From Zerene cesonia (Eukaryota; Arthropoda; Insecta; Lepidoptera; Pieridae), in NCBI RefSeq assembly GCF_012273895.1, contig NC_052120.1, positions 8,937,967 to 9,001,966 of the forward strand: a stretch of 64,000 nucleotides of DNA, written 5' to 3'. Below the pieces are notes generated by a model that saw only the letters and a program-made list of their open reading frames with translations, was not told where the DNA came from and made no database searches. How positions within the stretch are numbered: the stretch's first letter is position 1; the number at the start of each line of letters is the position of its first letter. Position numbers and translations under genes: made by a program. Shown here piece after piece: positions 62,535 to 64,000 of this stretch.

Positions 62535-62660
62535 GCTGTGCCACGCGGTTTCACTCGCGGACGAAATCAAGGATTTGTATAGCTCATGTGTTACAAAAGC
62601 TACATCACTGTTAAGTTTCATCAAAATCCGTTCAGTGGTTTTCGCGTGAGAGTAACAACA
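62535..62660 (+). repeat. Non-LTR retroelement 3' end fragment
   Basis: GTGCCACGCGGTTTCACTCG, CGGACGAAATCAAGGATTTG and CATCAAAATCCGTTCAGTGG, then TTTTCGCGTGAGAGTAACAA. Similar in layout to family B, truncated. Confidence 0.65.
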
Positions 62661-62869
62661 AAAAAAGGAACCATGTGAGATAATCTAGAACAATCAGTAG
62701 CAGTAGGCGTTATATTCAAAGCTAGCATCTAACGTAGGACCTAGTATTACGTTATCTGTGGTAGGACGTAGGACGGGTGAAGGAGGGAGTTTCATGGACA
62801 TTATTGCTAGAAAATAAGGTCGATTTCCTATGATAATGCGATGCTTAATTTTCCCGTTCTTTTTTGTGT

Positions 62870-63060
62870 CCGTTTTCCCCTTTAAGTGAAAAAGTTCTGT
62901 CTTCTTCACGCCTAAACCACTGAACTGGGTTGGATGAATTTTGCCACAGAGATAGTTTGAGACCCGGAATTCACCACGGGGACGGGATCTATGAGGAAAA
63001 ATCTTAACAAATTTCCCTTTAACTACCCGAAAAACCACTATTATAAATGATAAAGTGTGT
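62870..63060 (-). repeat. Interspersed repeat family F fragment
   Basis: CTTCACGCCTAAACCACTGA, GGTTGGATGAATTTTGCCAC, AGAGATAGTTTGAGACCCGG and CCACGGGGACGGGATC form the reverse order of the fragment at 30940. A small open frame across it is not a gene. Confidence 0.6.
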
Positions 63061-63221
63061 TTGTTTGAATTCCTTGCAAACCGAGTTGCGGGAGGAAAAT
63101 TATTAGGAATTATTCATCTGAATGTTATTAAAATCACAAAACATTATGAATTTTTTATTTTTATTCAAATCTCACATTTATATGTGTTCTGTTATCACAA
63201 CATACCTGAATTTTTATAAAT

Positions 63222-63425
63222 ACTAGCTGCGCCTCGCGGTTTCACCCGCGTAAGTCCTTATCCCGTAGGAATATCGGGATAAAAAGTTACCTACATGTTA
63301 TTCCAGTTGTCCAGCTGTCTACGTACCAAATTTCATTGCAATCGGTTCAGTAGTTTTTGCGTGAAAGAGCAACAAACACACACACATCCTTACAAACTTT
63401 CGCATTTATAATATTAGTAGGATTA
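63222..63425 (+). repeat. Interspersed repeat family B, most complete copy
   Basis: ACTAGCTGCGCCTCGCGGTT, TATCCCGTAGGAATATCGGG, ACCAAATTTCATTGCAATCG, GTTCAGTAGTTTTTGCGTGA, a short CA microsatellite and TTTATAATATTAGTAGGATT. Shorter copies are at 21119 and 22655. The layout fits a non-LTR 3' end, with microsatellite growth near the tail. Confidence 0.75.
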
Positions 63426-64000
63426 GAAGGAAGTAGGATAGTAAGAAGTGGGAGTAGGATAACACCAATCGGTTCGCTATCAGGGGAAAGAAGCCTTACC
63501 TCGGAGTCTTGATCGCGAGGTAAATCATATGTTGGATGCTAACAATGGGCTTGAGAGGAAAGCTCGCACTGTGTAATAACTGTTCGCTTATTTCCTATAA
63601 AACCTCTGATATTCTGCGATACACGTAGCTACATCTTTTCTGGTTATTGAGAAGGAGTCGAATTAATTGTTGCAAGGTTTTATTTATTTATTCTTGAGTG
63701 CTTTATAAAAAATACAAAAAAAAAACTTAATAAAATTATAATAAACTATTGGCGATTTTATAGCTATACAGCGATGTCTTCCAGACAATCAAATGAGAGA
63801 AATAGAGGTTGCGATATAGGGACAATATTTTGTGTTTAATACGTCTTGTTTATTAATATGAAGCTTAAGAGTTTGTTTGTAAGCGTTAATCTCAAGTACT
63901 GGACTATTTTATACATATGTGTGTGTTAATCAAGGTATGGTTACACTATGTAATCACTGGTCACTTATTTTCTCTTAAATCTGTCATTTCGTAAGCTACT

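Larger units (their letters stand above)
47353..64000 (+). other. Probable long dachsous intron, right part, to the window end
   Basis: No coding exon was recognised over more than 16 kb. The longest open frames (for example 54461-54769 and 62694-63038) show no known domain or conserved motif, and the second lies in repeats. The DNA is AT-rich with scattered retroelement ends and a few higher-complexity patches that might be enhancers (51620-51710, 54560-54700, 60890-61060). Confidence 0.5.

Noticed and set aside
62694..63038. 114-codon open frame on the minus strand
   Set aside because: It overlaps a family F repeat fragment and has no known domain.

Overview
The window looks like nuclear DNA of a lepidopteran insect (moth or butterfly). 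The intergenic DNA and introns are AT-rich. Exons are short, bounded by GT-AG introns, and encode metazoan and insect protein families. Several interspersed repeat families typical of Lepidoptera recur across the window. A run of exactly 1000 N marks a scaffold gap. No prokaryotic or viral gene was seen. Layout: (1) 307-4047, minus strand: N-terminal part of a MYST-family histone acetyltransferase, the KAT7/HBO1 (Drosophila chameau) orthologue; six exons were traced and the catalytic domain lies off the left edge. (2) 5591-13060, plus strand: a complete nine-exon Rab GTPase-activating protein of the TBC1D15/TBC1D17 type, divergent from chameau across about 1.5 kb. (3) 16428-17633, minus strand: a two-exon ZAD plus C2H2 zinc-finger protein. 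(4) 18032-18817, plus strand: a single-exon orthologue of Gemin8, a subunit of the SMN complex, divergent from the zinc-finger gene across about 400 bp. (5) 18818-26700: a repeat-rich intergenic stretch with a TA-flanked inverted-repeat transposon, a GGCT-type low-complexity block and the gap. (6) 26732-27063: a GC-rich candidate promoter/5' UTR. (7) 35033-36736, plus strand: the first coding exon of the giant protocadherin Dachsous, with a signal peptide and five full cadherin repeats plus the start of a sixth. (8) 36737-64000: no coding exon recognised; most likely the first part of a very long dachsous intron, holding repeats, a 47-bp minisatellite and possible enhancers. The genes do not form one pathway. 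They are housekeeping and developmental genes: chromatin acetylation, Rab inactivation, transcription, snRNP assembly, and planar polarity/Hippo signalling. The clearest structural points are two tight divergent gene pairs, a large 5' intron architecture around dachsous, and tandem or rearranged repeats inside introns. I found no convincing undescribed biological system. The findings below are mostly gene-structure and repeat observations that can be tested.
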